Source: an uncultured Lachnospiraceae bacterium (lineage in GTDB: Bacteria; Bacillota; Clostridia; Lachnospirales; Lachnospiraceae). From it: a stretch of 64,000 nt of DNA. Below the pieces are notes generated by a model. It saw nothing but the letters and a program-made list of their open reading frames with translations, did no database searches and was not told the DNA's origin. Location of the stretch: positions 31,352 through 95,351 of the forward strand of contig CAJUED010000011.1 in NCBI GenBank assembly GCA_910585075.1. Reading direction: 5' to 3'. Shown here in pieces: positions 38,120-47,757 of the stretch; the first letter of the stretch is position 1; every line of letters starts with the position of its first letter. The translations under genes and the position numbers were made by a program.

Positions 38120-38503
38120 TTATTTCTGAATTGTATCAGAATTCTGGTTGTATGCCTTGGCAACACATTTCCATTCTCCATCCATTTTCAGCAGGAGCAG
38201 CACATCCGTAAAGTCAATCCGGTTTCCCCAGCCTTCTTCCAACACACGGACAACCGCCAGAGATTCCTCAACCAGCAGCACATCCACACGGGCCTTGAAA
38301 TTGTCGCCACCGGGGACGGTATCCACATTGTGGTAGAACTGCTCAATAGAGCCATGCTCCAGTTTTCCGTCCAGATAGCCGAACAGGACCGCCTCATCCG
38401 TAAATAATTCCTTCGCATATTTGCTGTTGCCCTCTGCAACACTCCTGACAAACTTCATTGCCGCTTCTTCTACTGCCTGGTATTCCTTTAATTCTGCTCT
38501 CAT
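38120..38503 (-). CDS. NTF2-like (putative lumazine-binding/SnoaL-type) protein
   Basis: 127 residues from ATG 38503 (AGGAGG 10 nt upstream). It has the cone-shaped NTF2-like pattern: N-terminal helices (AAMKFVRSVAEGNS), then a β-sheet rich in charged and aromatic residues ending in WKCVAKAYNQ. Such proteins include dehydratases and isomerases (including the bile-acid enzyme BaiE) and non-catalytic binders. Its place between an OYE-type reductase and a MATE pump makes an enzyme acting on the same small molecule possible. Specific function unknown. Confidence 0.8.
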   Translation of the reverse strand: MRAELKEYQAVEEAAMKFVRSVAEGNSKYAKELFTDEAVLFGYLDGKLEHGSIEQFYHNVDTVPGGDNFKARVDVLLVEESLAVVRVLEEGWGNRIDFTDVLLLLKMDGEWKCVAKAYNQNSDTIQK

Positions 38504-38589
38504 TGTAATCAGCCTCCTAATATAATTTTTGATAAACGAAAATCCTCTTTCGTTTTTATATAAAGCATTCTGCCTTATACCGTGAACCA

Positions 38590-40563
38590 TTAAATATTGT
38601 TTCCTACCTCATAACCGTCCCATACGGCATGAAGGATTGTGCTGACTTTCTGTCCGTCACCAATCTCATAGACAACAGCCCCGCATCCGCCAAGCTCCTG
38701 TGCCATGGAAGGAACCGGACGGAAGCCTACCGCAATCACAACCGAATCCGCATCCAGCGTCTTTTTCTGCCCATCGCTTTCCAGAATAACCTTCCCGTCT
38801 TCCACAGCAAAAAGGCGGTGGTTCTCCAGCACATTCACATGATGATATTCAAACAAATCAGGAATCATCTGGCCGTTGGGAATTGGGGAGGGAATCCCTG
38901 CTGACAAAATCTTTGGCAAAGCCTCTACAACTGTAACCTCCTTGCCGGCCTGGGCATAATCCAGAGCCATTTCACAGCCTACCAGACCTCCCCCAATCAC
39001 GACAACCTTCTGCCCTACCTTTTCCGGATGCGCAAACGCCTCCATGCAGCCAAGTACCTTCTCATCATCCATCCCCGGCACCTTCGGCGTAACCGGAACA
39101 GATCCTGCTGCCAGAATAATCACATCTGCACCCATATCGCGGAGCTGCCCTGCTGTAACTGTCTCTCCCGTATGGATTTCTACCGGTAGTTCTTTCAGTT
39201 CATTCTGGTACCACACATTCAATTCCCTTACTTCTTTCTTGAAACCATGGGAGCCGCCGGGGATCAGATTGCCGCCCAGCTTCTGATTTTTTTCATACAA
39301 AGAAACCTTATGGCCGCGCATTGCCGCAGTCCTGGCCGCTTCCATGCCCGCAACACCGCCTCCTACGACCACCACCTTTTTCGGTTTCACACAGGGACGG
39401 AGCGCGAACCTCACTTCCCGCATTGCCGTCGGGTTCACCGCACAAGTCGGCTGTTTTCCCTGCTGGAGCCTTGTGATACAGCCCTGATTGCAGGCGATAC
39501 ACGGGCGAATCTTCTCCGTATGTCCGGACAGCACCTTATTGGGGTATTCCGGGTCAGCCAGAGCCCCACGACCCATGACAACCGCATCAATCTTTCCATC
39601 CCGGATAGCTGCCTCTGCTATATCCGCATCATTCATGCGCCCGCCTGCAAGAATCGGAATATTCACAGCTTCCTTTGCCTTTGCCGCCAGCTCTACCAGA
39701 TACCCCTTCGGCATATACATAGGCGGGCAGGCATAATAGAAGGAGTCATAAATCCCCGTATCCACACTGAGACAGTCATAGCCATAGGATTCCAACAGTT
39801 TCGCAATCTCAATCCCTTCCTCCAGTGTACGTCCAATTTCTTCTTCACCGGTCAGGCTCGCCTGCTCAAACCCTTTCACAAAGGTCTTTAGTCCTAAACG
39901 CATACTGACCGGAAAATCACTCCCGCATTCCTGCTTGATGCCTTCCAGAATTTCCTTTGCCGCCCGCAGACGATTTTCCAGGCTTCCACCGTATTCATCC
40001 GTGCGGTGGTTCATCATAGACAGTGCAAACTGGTCAAGCAGATATCCCCAATGAATAGAATGCACTTCCACACCTGAAAAACCGGAATCTTTCGCCACTT
40101 TTGATGCTTTTACCACAGATTCAATCTTCGATTTAATCTGGTCACGGGTCAACTCCGGCGAAACCTCACCCGGGTGCCGGAACACATGTACGGACGAAGG
40201 CGCCGGAAGGTTCGGATAGTTGCGCCCCAGCCCCATTGTTATCTGTGCAAATATTTTTGTGCCATAAGCACCCGCTCTTTCGTTCAGCTCTGTTGCCGTC
40301 ATTTTAAATGCATCCGGATTTTGTAGAATAGTAGGGCCAACTCCGGTATATGGGTCAACCGTACCATCCGCCGCGATTGCCCCGGTAAAAATCAGGCCAA
40401 ATCCACCCTTAGCCCTCTCCACCAGATATTGTATTGTCTCGCCTTTCAGACCTCCGCCCGGCAGATGATGCTGCCCTCCCCCGACCGGTGCCATACAAAA
40501 CCGGTTTTTAATGGTCAGTCTGCCTATCTGCAGCGGCTTTCCTAAATACTCATAGCTTTGCAT
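38590..40563 (-). CDS. NADH:flavin oxidoreductase, old-yellow-enzyme/2,4-dienoyl-CoA reductase type
   Basis: 657 residues from ATG 40563 (AAGGAGG upstream). N-terminal FMN TIM barrel (ENRLRAAKEI, GGRMNDADIAE), a [4Fe-4S] motif (PCIACNQGCITR...C), and C-terminal FAD/NAD domains (VVVVGGGVAGMEAARTAAMR; VVIGGGLVGCEMALDYAQ). This layout matches enoate reductases, 2,4-dienoyl-CoA reductase, and BaiCD/BaiH bile-acid oxidoreductases. It reduces activated double bonds; substrate unknown. First gene of the block, divergent from HxlR across a likely operator. Confidence 0.94.
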   Translation of the reverse strand: MQSYEYLGKPLQIGRLTIKNRFCMAPVGGGQHHLPGGGLKGETIQYLVERAKGGFGLIFTGAIAADGTVDPYTGVGPTILQNPDAFKMTATELNERAGAYGTKIFAQITMGLGRNYPNLPAPSSVHVFRHPGEVSPELTRDQIKSKIESVVKASKVAKDSGFSGVEVHSIHWGYLLDQFALSMMNHRTDEYGGSLENRLRAAKEILEGIKQECGSDFPVSMRLGLKTFVKGFEQASLTGEEEIGRTLEEGIEIAKLLESYGYDCLSVDTGIYDSFYYACPPMYMPKGYLVELAAKAKEAVNIPILAGGRMNDADIAEAAIRDGKIDAVVMGRGALADPEYPNKVLSGHTEKIRPCIACNQGCITRLQQGKQPTCAVNPTAMREVRFALRPCVKPKKVVVVGGGVAGMEAARTAAMRGHKVSLYEKNQKLGGNLIPGGSHGFKKEVRELNVWYQNELKELPVEIHTGETVTAGQLRDMGADVIILAAGSVPVTPKVPGMDDEKVLGCMEAFAHPEKVGQKVVVIGGGLVGCEMALDYAQAGKEVTVVEALPKILSAGIPSPIPNGQMIPDLFEYHHVNVLENHRLFAVEDGKVILESDGQKKTLDADSVVIAVGFRPVPSMAQELGGCGAVVYEIGDGQKVSTILHAVWDGYEVGNNI

Positions 40564-40641
40564 GATCGTTCCTCCTTTATCTGCAGGATTGACTTTTCCT
40601 GCTGCTGATATTATAATCATAGCCAGAACAAAACAAAAAGC

Positions 40642-40668
40642 AAGTACGCACATTAAAGTGCGATACTT
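40642..40668. promoter_or_regulatory. Putative HxlR operator
   Basis: Inverted repeat AAGTACGCAC-N6-GTGCGATACTT (one-base offset in the right arm) between the divergent reductase and HxlR genes. A further AAGTATA-type half site follows near 40682. HxlR regulators bind such GTAC-rich palindromes. Confidence 0.6.
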
Positions 40669-40707
40669 ACATTATAGTTATATACTTGCCTAAAGGAGAG
40701 TGTAAAA

Positions 40708-41040
40708 ATGAGCGGGCGCTGCATATCACAAGAATGCCTGAAAACAACGGGTTTCAGCTATACCTTATCCCTGATTAACGGGAAATATAAAATGACAATT
40801 CTTTATACGCTTATGGAATTTGGTATTGTCCGATTCAATGAAATGAAAAAATATATTGGTGAAATTTCATATAAAACACTTAGTTCCACCTTAAAAGAAC
40901 TGGAAGCAGATCAGTTAATATACAGAAAAGAATATCCCCAGATTCCTCCAAAAGTAGAATATGGTTTGACAGAACGGGGAAAGTCTTTAATCCCTATTTT
41001 AGATGGTATGTGTGAATGGGGCGATAATCACCGTCTTTAA
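40708..41040 (+). CDS. HxlR-family transcriptional regulator
   Basis: 110 residues. Winged helix with the HxlR signature: Cys near the N-terminus (SQECL), GKYKMTILYTLMEFG, RFNEMKKYIGEISYKTLSST and YGLTERGKSLIPIL. Many HxlR proteins are redox- or aldehyde-responsive through the N-terminal Cys. It is divergent from the OYE-MATE-flavoprotein block and is the likely regulator of that block. Confidence 0.9.
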   Translation: MSGRCISQECLKTTGFSYTLSLINGKYKMTILYTLMEFGIVRFNEMKKYIGEISYKTLSSTLKELEADQLIYRKEYPQIPPKVEYGLTERGKSLIPILDGMCEWGDNHRL

Positions 41041-41099
41041 AATCGTCCCTTTCATTTCTTTTTTCGGATTTTATTCTTCCCTCTAAAAACTGCAGGAAA

Positions 41100-41136
41100 A
41101 AGCCGTAATCTCTGACATTTATCAGATTTACGGCTT
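41100..41136 (-). terminator. Terminator of the ABC transporter operon
   Basis: AAGCCGTAATCT (41100-41111) pairs with AGATTTACGGCTT (41124-41136) with one bulged base; on the minus strand a T-run follows. It lies just beyond the permease stop. Confidence 0.75.
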
Positions 41137-41144
41137 AGCTCCGA

Positions 41145-43766
41145 CTATTCGAACCTGGTAGAGTCCACAATGCTTATTCTCCCAACACTTCCCAGCGGAA
41201 TGCAGGCAGCCAGCATACAAATCCCTGTTGAAACCCCCGCTGCTAAAAGCATGGGAACCACCGGAGGGGCAACAAGCGCAAAGACATCCGTTACTGCGGC
41301 CTCCACACAAATCACGCAAAGATACCCTGCCAGCCCGCCAATGAATGCCGCAATCAAACCATAGTAACCCCCTTCCCACAAAAAGATACGAAACAGGCTT
41401 CCTCTGCTCATGCCAATGGCCCGGCATACTCCAATCTCCGCTTCCCGGGTATGTACATTGGTGCATACCGTATTGATAATATTCAAAATGCCGATAAGGC
41501 CTACAAACAAAATCAGTCCCCATCCCAGCATCTTAATCTGGGCTTCACTTTCCGCAAACTGCCTGTCTGTCTGTTCATAAGACACCGTGGTGGTTCCGGG
41601 AACCCTGCGCACAAACTCCTTTAATGTTTCGTCAAAGGCCTGCCTGTCCCCATCCTCATAAAGGATGGGCCGAAGTTCTGCGTAGGTATCTTTTCCTGTA
41701 AGTGCAGGGTAAATTTTATCACTGACCAGTACCTGGACGCCGTTGATAAACCCACTGTTGCCCACACTGAAATAGCCGTCATAACCGCTCATAGACAAAA
41801 GCACAGGAAGCTTCTTCCCTGCAACTGTAATGATGCTCCCTTCCTCCACATGGGTATTTCCAAATGAAACACCTTCAATTTCCATGGGAATGGGATTGCG
41901 GACGACGCATCCCGCCCCTGTTTTCAACAGTTCCATCTGCTCCTCTGTCAATCTTTCGCCAAACCGATAATCCATCCAAAGGTCATTAAAACCAAAAATC
42001 TGAAATCTTTCCGCAACCCCTAATATAATATCCGTCTCCACTCCTATGGGTTGGTTATCTTCATCAGGCTCGTAAACGGAAAACTGCTGGGCCGCCACTT
42101 CCTTTACATTCTCGTCCTGCTCCATTTTCCGCAGTTCCTCCGGCGAAATTCCGGCATACTGATTCACAACCGCATAATCCCCCAAGTGGTCGGACAAATC
42201 TCCTGAAACTCCAAGCAACGATAAGGAGCTGTGCAGAGTGATAAACACCGTGATGCTCATCACCAGAGACAAAATCGTAACTACCGTCCGTCCCGGATTT
42301 CTCCTAAGGTTCAGAAAAGCATAATACCGTTCAAAGTTGCGGATTTTCTTTTTCAAAAAACCTGTATGCGAATGATAGCAGCATTTGTCTGCCAGGCCAT
42401 TTGTAGAGATATGACAGCGCCTGATATTGACCTTTGTTCCCTGCATGGCTCTAACCGGGGAAACCCGGGCCGCAAACCGGGCCGCCGGCGCCGCCGCAAA
42501 AAATGAAAAAAGCAGCGTTATCCCTGCGCTTAACAGCAGATACCCCCATTTACCCGAAGCATTTTCCCCTATCAGCCGTTCCAGCTGCTGTGCATCCTGG
42601 GCCAAAAATATTTCCGGTGACAGCTGGCTTAAGGCAGCCGTCAAAATACCTTTTGCAGACAAAAGCCCCAACAGCAGCCCGGCTGGTATTCCCAGCAGGC
42701 ATAAAAACAAAATTTCCATTGCGACCACCGTATAAAGCTGTCCCTTTAAGGCCCCAAGAGCTCGAAGGGTTCCGTATTGCCGAAGGCGCTGTGATACCGC
42801 TATTTTTAAGATATTATAAATCACCAGCCCCGCCGCCAGAAGAACCATTCCCACCACCAGGACCCCGGCCGCCAAAAGCCAGGAGAAGCCTTCATCATCC
42901 ACATCCAAAGCCACATCAGCGCTTTCCCCGTCATAGCGGATACCAAGGGCATTTAACAAAGGAATGTTATACATTGTATCTAATTCATGGATTTGCAGAT
43001 TATCACACAAATCATCCATTACCGCCTGAAACTCTTTCTTTTCCTTCGTACGGATATCCACATTGTAATAAAGATAGTCCGGAGGCAAAAGCGCTTTTGC
43101 CGTCCCTTCCCCTGCCAGCCCCAGAATATTACCTCCCGTATATCCCAGAAAGTTACTCTCCATTATCCCCACCAAGGTAAATTCTCCCTTGTAGTCATAA
43201 GCGTCCACCACAATACCATGGCGCAGGGCTTTGGACAGGGAAAGCGGAATCTTATCCCCTATCTTCCCCTCAAAGCCCAAAAAAGCAAGGGCATCCTCAG
43301 GCAGCGCCAATTCCATGGACTTTTCCGGAAGCCGCCCTTTTATGATATGGGAATACCCGGGCCTGGCGGCAATGCTGCCATCCTGATATTCTGCAATCCC
43401 CAGAGACATCTGGTCGTTTATTTCCATATCCCCCAGGGACACAAACCGTCCTGTGTAAGACAGACGCTCATCCTGTTCCAGCCTCTTTACCTGCTCCTCC
43501 GTAAGCTGAACAAATGTGGCATATCGCTCGCCCCCAATGGTTATTGCCTGCTGCCTGCGCATGGCAGACAAAACTCCCGCAGACTGGCTCATGGCTGCCG
43601 TCATCATGGTAGAGAGAATGATGGCGGTCAGAATCAAAAAGGAAGTCAACCTGTTTGCAGACAGCTCCTTCATTGCAAGGCCGCGATAGCTTTTCATTGC
43701 TGTTTTCTTCTGAAAAACCTTTTTCTGAAATGCTTTTTTCCGCAATACTTCACTCATTCGCACCAC
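41145..43766 (-). CDS. ABC transporter permease, FtsX/MacB type
   Basis: 873 residues. Two FtsX-type permease units, each with an N-terminal membrane segment, an extracellular MacB-like periplasmic-core region and three TM helices (near 300-450 and 770-860), plus an N-terminal TM helix ([18 protein letters not shown]). GTG start at 43766 or 43763, with GGAGG upstream; it overlaps the ATPase stop. Large FtsX permeases next to OmpR-type two-component systems usually resist or sense antimicrobial peptides. Confidence 0.9.
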   Translation of the reverse strand: MVRMSEVLRKKAFQKKVFQKKTAMKSYRGLAMKELSANRLTSFLILTAIILSTMMTAAMSQSAGVLSAMRRQQAITIGGERYATFVQLTEEQVKRLEQDERLSYTGRFVSLGDMEINDQMSLGIAEYQDGSIAARPGYSHIIKGRLPEKSMELALPEDALAFLGFEGKIGDKIPLSLSKALRHGIVVDAYDYKGEFTLVGIMESNFLGYTGGNILGLAGEGTAKALLPPDYLYYNVDIRTKEKKEFQAVMDDLCDNLQIHELDTMYNIPLLNALGIRYDGESADVALDVDDEGFSWLLAAGVLVVGMVLLAAGLVIYNILKIAVSQRLRQYGTLRALGALKGQLYTVVAMEILFLCLLGIPAGLLLGLLSAKGILTAALSQLSPEIFLAQDAQQLERLIGENASGKWGYLLLSAGITLLFSFFAAAPAARFAARVSPVRAMQGTKVNIRRCHISTNGLADKCCYHSHTGFLKKKIRNFERYYAFLNLRRNPGRTVVTILSLVMSITVFITLHSSLSLLGVSGDLSDHLGDYAVVNQYAGISPEELRKMEQDENVKEVAAQQFSVYEPDEDNQPIGVETDIILGVAERFQIFGFNDLWMDYRFGERLTEEQMELLKTGAGCVVRNPIPMEIEGVSFGNTHVEEGSIITVAGKKLPVLLSMSGYDGYFSVGNSGFINGVQVLVSDKIYPALTGKDTYAELRPILYEDGDRQAFDETLKEFVRRVPGTTTVSYEQTDRQFAESEAQIKMLGWGLILFVGLIGILNIINTVCTNVHTREAEIGVCRAIGMSRGSLFRIFLWEGGYYGLIAAFIGGLAGYLCVICVEAAVTDVFALVAPPVVPMLLAAGVSTGICMLAACIPLGSVGRISIVDSTRFE

Positions 43767-44433
43767 CGCTCACCTCCCGCAAAATTCCATCCACAATCAG
43801 GAACTGTCTTTTTGCCATCCGGGCAATCCTGTGGTCATGGGTGATGACCACCAGCGTTTTCCCCATTTTCTCCTGCACCGTTTTCAGCAGCTCCATCACT
43901 TCCCCGCCGCTTTTGCTGTCCAGATTCCCGGTAGGCTCATCCGCGAAAATCACGTCCGGCTTTGCAATCAGAGCCCTGGCAATGGCAACCCGTTGCTGCT
44001 GTCCTCCTGAAAGCTCATGGGACAAATGGGTCAGCCGGTTTTCAATGCCAAGCAGATTTACAAGCTCCTTAAAATAAGCCTCCTCCGGCTGCCTTTTGTC
44101 AAGAAATAGCGGCATCATGATATTTTCCTCCGCCGTAAGCACCGGCAGCAGATTAAACTGCTGGAAAATGAAACCAATCCTTCGCCGTCTGAAAGCCGAC
44201 AATTTGGAATCAGGCAGACTGTAAATATCTTCCCCGTCATAAAACAGATTTCCGGAAGATGGCCTGTCAAGGCCGGACAAAAGATGAAGCAATGTGCTCT
44301 TGCCGCTTCCGGAAGGCCCCATAATGGAAAGAAAATCCCCCTCCTCAATTTCCAGACTAGCCCTGTCAAGAGCCACAACCCTGTTTTCACCGTCTCCGTA
44401 AATTTTGCTCAAGTTCTTTGCATCTATACGCAT
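43750..44433 (-). CDS. ABC transporter ATP-binding protein (LolD/MacB type)
   Basis: 227 residues from ATG 44433 (GGAGGT upstream). Walker [11 protein letters not shown]-loop FIFQQFN, signature LSGGQQQR, Walker B VIFADEP and the switch His in VVITHDH. It energises the FtsX-type permease whose gene overlaps its 3' end. A promoter with a likely response-regulator site lies upstream. Confidence 0.95.
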   Translation of the reverse strand: MRIDAKNLSKIYGDGENRVVALDRASLEIEEGDFLSIMGPSGSGKSTLLHLLSGLDRPSSGNLFYDGEDIYSLPDSKLSAFRRRRIGFIFQQFNLLPVLTAEENIMMPLFLDKRQPEEAYFKELVNLLGIENRLTHLSHELSGGQQQRVAIARALIAKPDVIFADEPTGNLDSKSGGEVMELLKTVQEKMGKTLVVITHDHRIARMAKRQFLIVDGILREVSGGANE

Positions 44434-44477
44434 ATCACACCTCCACCGGGACATCCATAGGCAAGCGGCTCCCCAGA

Positions 44478-44517
44478 CAGCCGTCAAGCACATATATATA
44501 TATGCCCCTGACGGCTG
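44478..44517 (-). other. Stem-loop in the ABC operon leader
   Basis: CAGCCGTCA (44478-44486) pairs with TGACGGCTG (44509-44517); the loop is AT-rich. No T-run follows on the minus strand, so it is not a standard terminator. It lies between the promoter and the ATPase start. Confidence 0.5.
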
Positions 44518-44572
44518 CTCGCTGGAACGTAATAGTTCAGCCTAGGACTTTGCATTCCACTGTTGTCCCTTT

Positions 44573-44625
44573 TTTATATAAAGAAAGTGTAACGTATCAA
44601 TCTCAAAATTCTCTCAAGCTCTCAA
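44573..44625 (-). promoter_or_regulatory. Promoter and response-regulator repeats of the ABC operon
   Basis: Minus strand: TTGATA (44595-44600), 16-bp spacer, TATAAA (44573-44578). Directly upstream lie repeats of TTGAGA (plus-strand TCTCAA) at 44601-44606, 44612-44617 and 44620-44625; the first two have 11-bp periodicity. They overlap the kinase stop. The same 11-bp-spaced pair occurs upstream of the regulator gene (46518-46534). Confidence 0.7.
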
Positions 44626-45788
44626 AACGAAATACCCGAAGATGCCAAAGCATACTCTGGAAATCTCTGACGAAACACAGCCGTAACAACTCCTCCCAGG
44701 TCATTACAAAGCTTCAAATCACCTCCATGCCTTCTGCACAAAATCAAACTGCCATACAGTCCCATCCCCAAATGCTCCGCCCCGTCTCCCTGCCTGCCAA
44801 AGGGCTTAGGACCTTCTTTTATGATTGACTCCGGAAAACCCGGGCCGTCATCCGCCACCCGCAAAGAAATCACATTTTCTCCGGGTACTTTATCTTTATC
44901 AAAAGAAAGAATAACCTGAACTTTCCCCTGGGCGAACCGTGCGGCATTTCCAATCAGATTTTCCGCCACTGTCAAAAAAATCCCATGGTCAACCCAAACC
45001 CTTTCTGATTCTAATTCAGGACAAAACACCTCCGCCACACATAAGGAAGCCAGCGTCAACGCCGTTTCTTCCAGTTCCCGTAAAAGCGCCCGGACAGATA
45101 TTTCCTCTGCCTGCACCGGCATCTGCTCAAGGGACTTGATGCTGCTCATAGCGTCAACGTACCGCTCTATGCGTCCCACATAACTTTCCAGCCGTTCTAT
45201 GGTCTGCGCATCCCAAACACCCTGCCCCATCAGCTTCACCGTTCCCTTTAAAACTGTCACCGGATTTCGCAAGTCATGGGCAAAGGCCGCGTTCAATCTT
45301 TTTTGTTCTTCCGCCTGCTGCCACAGCTCCCGTTGCGTTTGAAGGAGCTCCTCCCGCATCAGCTCAAACGCACCGCACACCTCTCCTAGCTCATCCTCTG
45401 ACATTTTGAGAATTGAAAAATCCAGATTATGCTGCCTGATTTGTTCCGTCCCCTCCCGCAAAGCCCTGATAGGCCCCTTCAATTTCCAACGGTAAAAAAG
45501 AATTCCCGCAATTCCCAATCCCATAACAGGAAAGAAGATACAGGAAAAAATTTCCATGCCCTGCAAAAGTCCTAAAATCCTCTCCTGCTGTCTGGTAGGT
45601 TCGGCGAGTTGCTCCGATACCCTTATCTCTCCGTCAAAATCAATGACCAGGCCCTTTGAAGGAAATGTCTTACTAACGGCTTCACATACGCCCCAAACCC
45701 CCGCCAGGAGAAACAGCGCCGCCAAAAGACAGGTGATACTCAAACCAAAAAAAGCCTTTTTCAGGCTTAAGTTTTTTATCCGTTCCAT
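44622..45788 (-). CDS. Sensor histidine kinase of the ABC-linked two-component system
   Basis: 388 residues. Two TM helices (about 12-32 and 77-97) frame a short extracellular loop; then a HAMP region, HisKA (AFAHDLRNPVTVLKGTVKLM) and HATPase (ENLIGNAARF, DDGPGF, GMGLYGSLIL). It overlaps the regulator's 3' end. Kinases of this short-loop type often read out transport by their partner ABC system. Confidence 0.92.
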   Translation of the reverse strand: MERIKNLSLKKAFFGLSITCLLAALFLLAGVWGVCEAVSKTFPSKGLVIDFDGEIRVSEQLAEPTRQQERILGLLQGMEIFSCIFFPVMGLGIAGILFYRWKLKGPIRALREGTEQIRQHNLDFSILKMSEDELGEVCGAFELMREELLQTQRELWQQAEEQKRLNAAFAHDLRNPVTVLKGTVKLMGQGVWDAQTIERLESYVGRIERYVDAMSSIKSLEQMPVQAEEISVRALLRELEETALTLASLCVAEVFCPELESERVWVDHGIFLTVAENLIGNAARFAQGKVQVILSFDKDKVPGENVISLRVADDGPGFPESIIKEGPKPFGRQGDGAEHLGMGLYGSLILCRRHGGDLKLCNDLGGVVTAVFRQRFPEYALASSGISF

Positions 45789-46450
45789 TTATATCCACAC
45801 CCCCAGACCGTTTCAATATAACCATACGCGGTTTGAGATGCAAGCTTTGCACGTATCTTCCTGATATGCTCCATCACGGTATCGCTGTTTCCCTCCCCGT
45901 CAAATCCCCAGATAATTTCATAAATTCGTTCCCTGTCAAAAACCTGCCCTGCATTCATAGAAAGCAGCTCCACAATGGCAAATTCTTTTTTGGACAAAGG
46001 AATCTTTGTCCCTTTCACCGTCACCTCATGCTTTGCATAGTCAATCACCATATCGGAAAAAAAGCGAAAGACCGACTGCTCCCTCCTCCTGTTTTCCCGC
46101 CGTAAATGAGCCCTCACTCTGGCTCCCAGCTCGTCCAGGTCAAAAGGCTTTACAATATAGTCGTCCGCCCCTGCCATGAATCCCTTGATTTTATCCGAGG
46201 TCTCAATCCTTGCTGTCAGGAACAGAATAGGACAGGATATGTGTTCCCGGATTTTTTCACATACTGCAAGACCATCCATGTCAGGCATGTTGATGTCCAG
46301 AAGTACCAGCGAAGGCCTCCGTTCAGCCAATACAAGGGCCTCCCTGCCGCTGCACGCAGTGTCCACCAAAAAGCCCTCCATCTCAAAATAACTCCTCAGC
46401 ATATCCACAAGACCTTTTTCATCATCCACAATTAAAATTTTTTCGTGCAC
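45776..46450 (-). CDS. OmpR-family response regulator of the ABC-linked system
   Basis: 224 residues. Receiver Asp in VLLDINMPDMDG, Lys in YIVKPFDLDELG; C-terminal winged helix (IPLSKKEFAIVELLSMNAGQ, VWGCGYKWNG). First gene of the kinase operon; a GGAGG site lies before the ATG. Confidence 0.95.
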   Translation of the reverse strand: MHEKILIVDDEKGLVDMLRSYFEMEGFLVDTACSGREALVLAERRPSLVLLDINMPDMDGLAVCEKIREHISCPILFLTARIETSDKIKGFMAGADDYIVKPFDLDELGARVRAHLRRENRRREQSVFRFFSDMVIDYAKHEVTVKGTKIPLSKKEFAIVELLSMNAGQVFDRERIYEIIWGFDGEGNSDTVMEHIRKIRAKLASQTAYGYIETVWGCGYKWNG

Positions 46451-46517
46451 ATTCTGTCACCTCCACCAAAAAATACATGCAGACCTTTGTCTGCATAATT
46501 ACAGCATACCCTGTAAT

Positions 46518-46534
46518 TCTCAAAAATTCCTCAA
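46518..46534 (-). promoter_or_regulatory. Response-regulator repeat upstream of the two-component genes
   Basis: CTCAA copies at 46519-46523 and 46530-46534 (minus strand TTGAG), 11 bp apart, in the same flanking context (TTCTCAAAAATT..CTCAAG) as the site before the ABC operon. They overlap a plausible -35 region and suggest autoregulation. Confidence 0.6.
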
Positions 46535-46690
46535 GTTTTCTCTGCTCTGAAATAATTCTGTCACATTTCCAGAAGACACCTTTCCATATCACATACTGTC
46601 ACTCTCTACAAAACAGCCTGTCACATTATAATCCTCCATGCCGCCTCTGGTGGCTCAAATAGTTATGAAAAACGCAAAAACAACTTATAG

Positions 46691-46738
46691 ATAAAATAAC
46701 CCTGTGCATCATACAGCATGTGCACAGAGTTATTTTAT
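46691..46738 (-). terminator. Strong hairpin terminator after the DUF3791 gene
   Basis: ATAAAATAAC-C-CTGTGCA (46691-46708) pairs with TGCACAG-A-GTTATTTTAT (46721-46738) around a 12-nt loop. Its position separates the DUF3990 cassette from the two-component genes. The rest of 46451-46690 holds the regulator promoter and no gene. Confidence 0.8.
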
Positions 46739-46783
46739 ATTCCAGTTCCACACTTATTTGTCAGAACTATGCGGCTTCCTCTT

Positions 46784-46987
46784 TTATCTACGCCTTGCTT
46801 CAATATACGAATCAATATCTTCAATCATATAATTTTCACCTGTGGTGTGCAACGCCTCAAAGCAGGAATAAATATAATCCCACACCTCATATCTACTGAA
46901 CAATTCGGATACCTGTACGCCCGTCATCCCTTTTGCCGCCTTATATCGTTCAATACAGTAAACTAAAAAATTGCCTTCCCTACTCAT
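46784..46987 (-). CDS. DUF3791 protein
   Basis: 67 residues. Matches the DUF3791 pattern: FLVYCIERYKAAKGMTGVQV followed by ELFSRY, then SCFEALHTTGENYMIEDID. Helical, no signal peptide. In Firmicutes these small proteins often lie next to DUF3990 genes, as here. Third gene of a compact cassette, 2 bp after the previous stop. Could be an antitoxin or partner; unproven. Confidence 0.8.
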   Translation of the reverse strand: MSREGNFLVYCIERYKAAKGMTGVQVSELFSRYEVWDYIYSCFEALHTTGENYMIEDIDSYIEARRR

Positions 46988-46989
46988 AG

Positions 46990-47229
46990 TCAGGCCTCCT
47001 CCGGGAATATAAACATGCCCGCCCTTTTTTCTTCGTCAAACATATGAAACAACGTCAGCGGGCTCAAATGCCACAATTTCGTATCTTCCTGTTCCAAAAA
47101 AGAATACACTTTAGAGCTGTAGAATTCTTTCGCTGCCGTTATCTCATCACAAAAATAATTTTCAACCATCAGATGTATAATCTGTGGAACAAGAAGTACC
47201 AGCATTGCTTCAAATTTCTTCTTTTCCAT
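46990..47229 (-). CDS. Small helical protein between DUF3990 and DUF3791
   Basis: 79 residues, mostly helical by composition (FEAMLVLLVPQIIHLMVENY; ending FDEEKRAGMFIFPEEA). No family recognised. Starts 1 bp after the DUF3990 stop and ends 2 bp before DUF3791, so it belongs to the cassette. A candidate antitoxin or bridging factor on position alone. Confidence 0.7.
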   Translation of the reverse strand: MEKKKFEAMLVLLVPQIIHLMVENYFCDEITAAKEFYSSKVYSFLEQEDTKLWHLSPLTLFHMFDEEKRAGMFIFPEEA

Positions 47230-47230
47230 T

Positions 47231-47719
47231 TTAATTTTCCTCCATCAAAGTACCGGAAAATTTCAGATAACTTAACGCCTTTTCCGATGTTAACACTATC
47301 TGATTATACAATCTCTTGATTTTGAGTGCCTCCAATGTCTGTTCTTTCGTCAGCACACCAGTACTATACAAGGTAAAAGTTGTATAAACATCATCATTAG
47401 CCACAGGGCCATAGACAAAATCATACACCCTGCCGCTATAACTTCCAGCCCTGTTCTCAAAAACAAAATCCAGCCAAGCCTCATCAGGCGAATCAAATTG
47501 TAGTACGGAACATTCTTTAAATGCAATTTGTTCATCAAGTTCATAGATATTAATCACTTTTGCGCCTTCCCGGCGGCGCTTATATACTTTATCCGCAAAG
47601 GCAATGGCCTGTTCTCTGTTTGTCGTAGTATAAAATCCAAAACCAAAGTCTAAAAAACGATTCTGCCGAATCAGCCTAGGTTCTGAAACCACCACATTAC
47701 TTCCGTGATACAACGTCAT
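47231..47719 (-). CDS. DUF3990 protein with ADP-ribosyltransferase-like features
   Basis: 162 residues. The N-terminal LYHGS with H5, the [11 protein letters not shown] segment with Y30 and YNQIVL with Q140 resemble the H-Y-E triad of PARP-like ADP-ribosyltransferases, with Gln replacing Glu. That family match is an inference from motif order; the DUF3990 assignment is more secure. No signal peptide, so it probably acts inside the cell. It leads a three-gene cassette. A toxin, effector or NAD-dependent modifier are the main options. Confidence 0.8.
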   Translation of the reverse strand: MTLYHGSNVVVSEPRLIRQNRFLDFGFGFYTTTNREQAIAFADKVYKRRREGAKVINIYELDEQIAFKECSVLQFDSPDEAWLDFVFENRAGSYSGRVYDFVYGPVANDDVYTTFTLYSTGVLTKEQTLEALKIKRLYNQIVLTSEKALSYLKFSGTLMEEN

Positions 47720-47757
47720 ACATTACCTCAATATATTTTCTGTCCCCACAGTTTCTT

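Noticed and set aside
42503-43180. 225-codon Pro-rich plus-strand frame
   Set aside because: Antisense to the FtsX permease; composition is that of a complementary-strand shadow.
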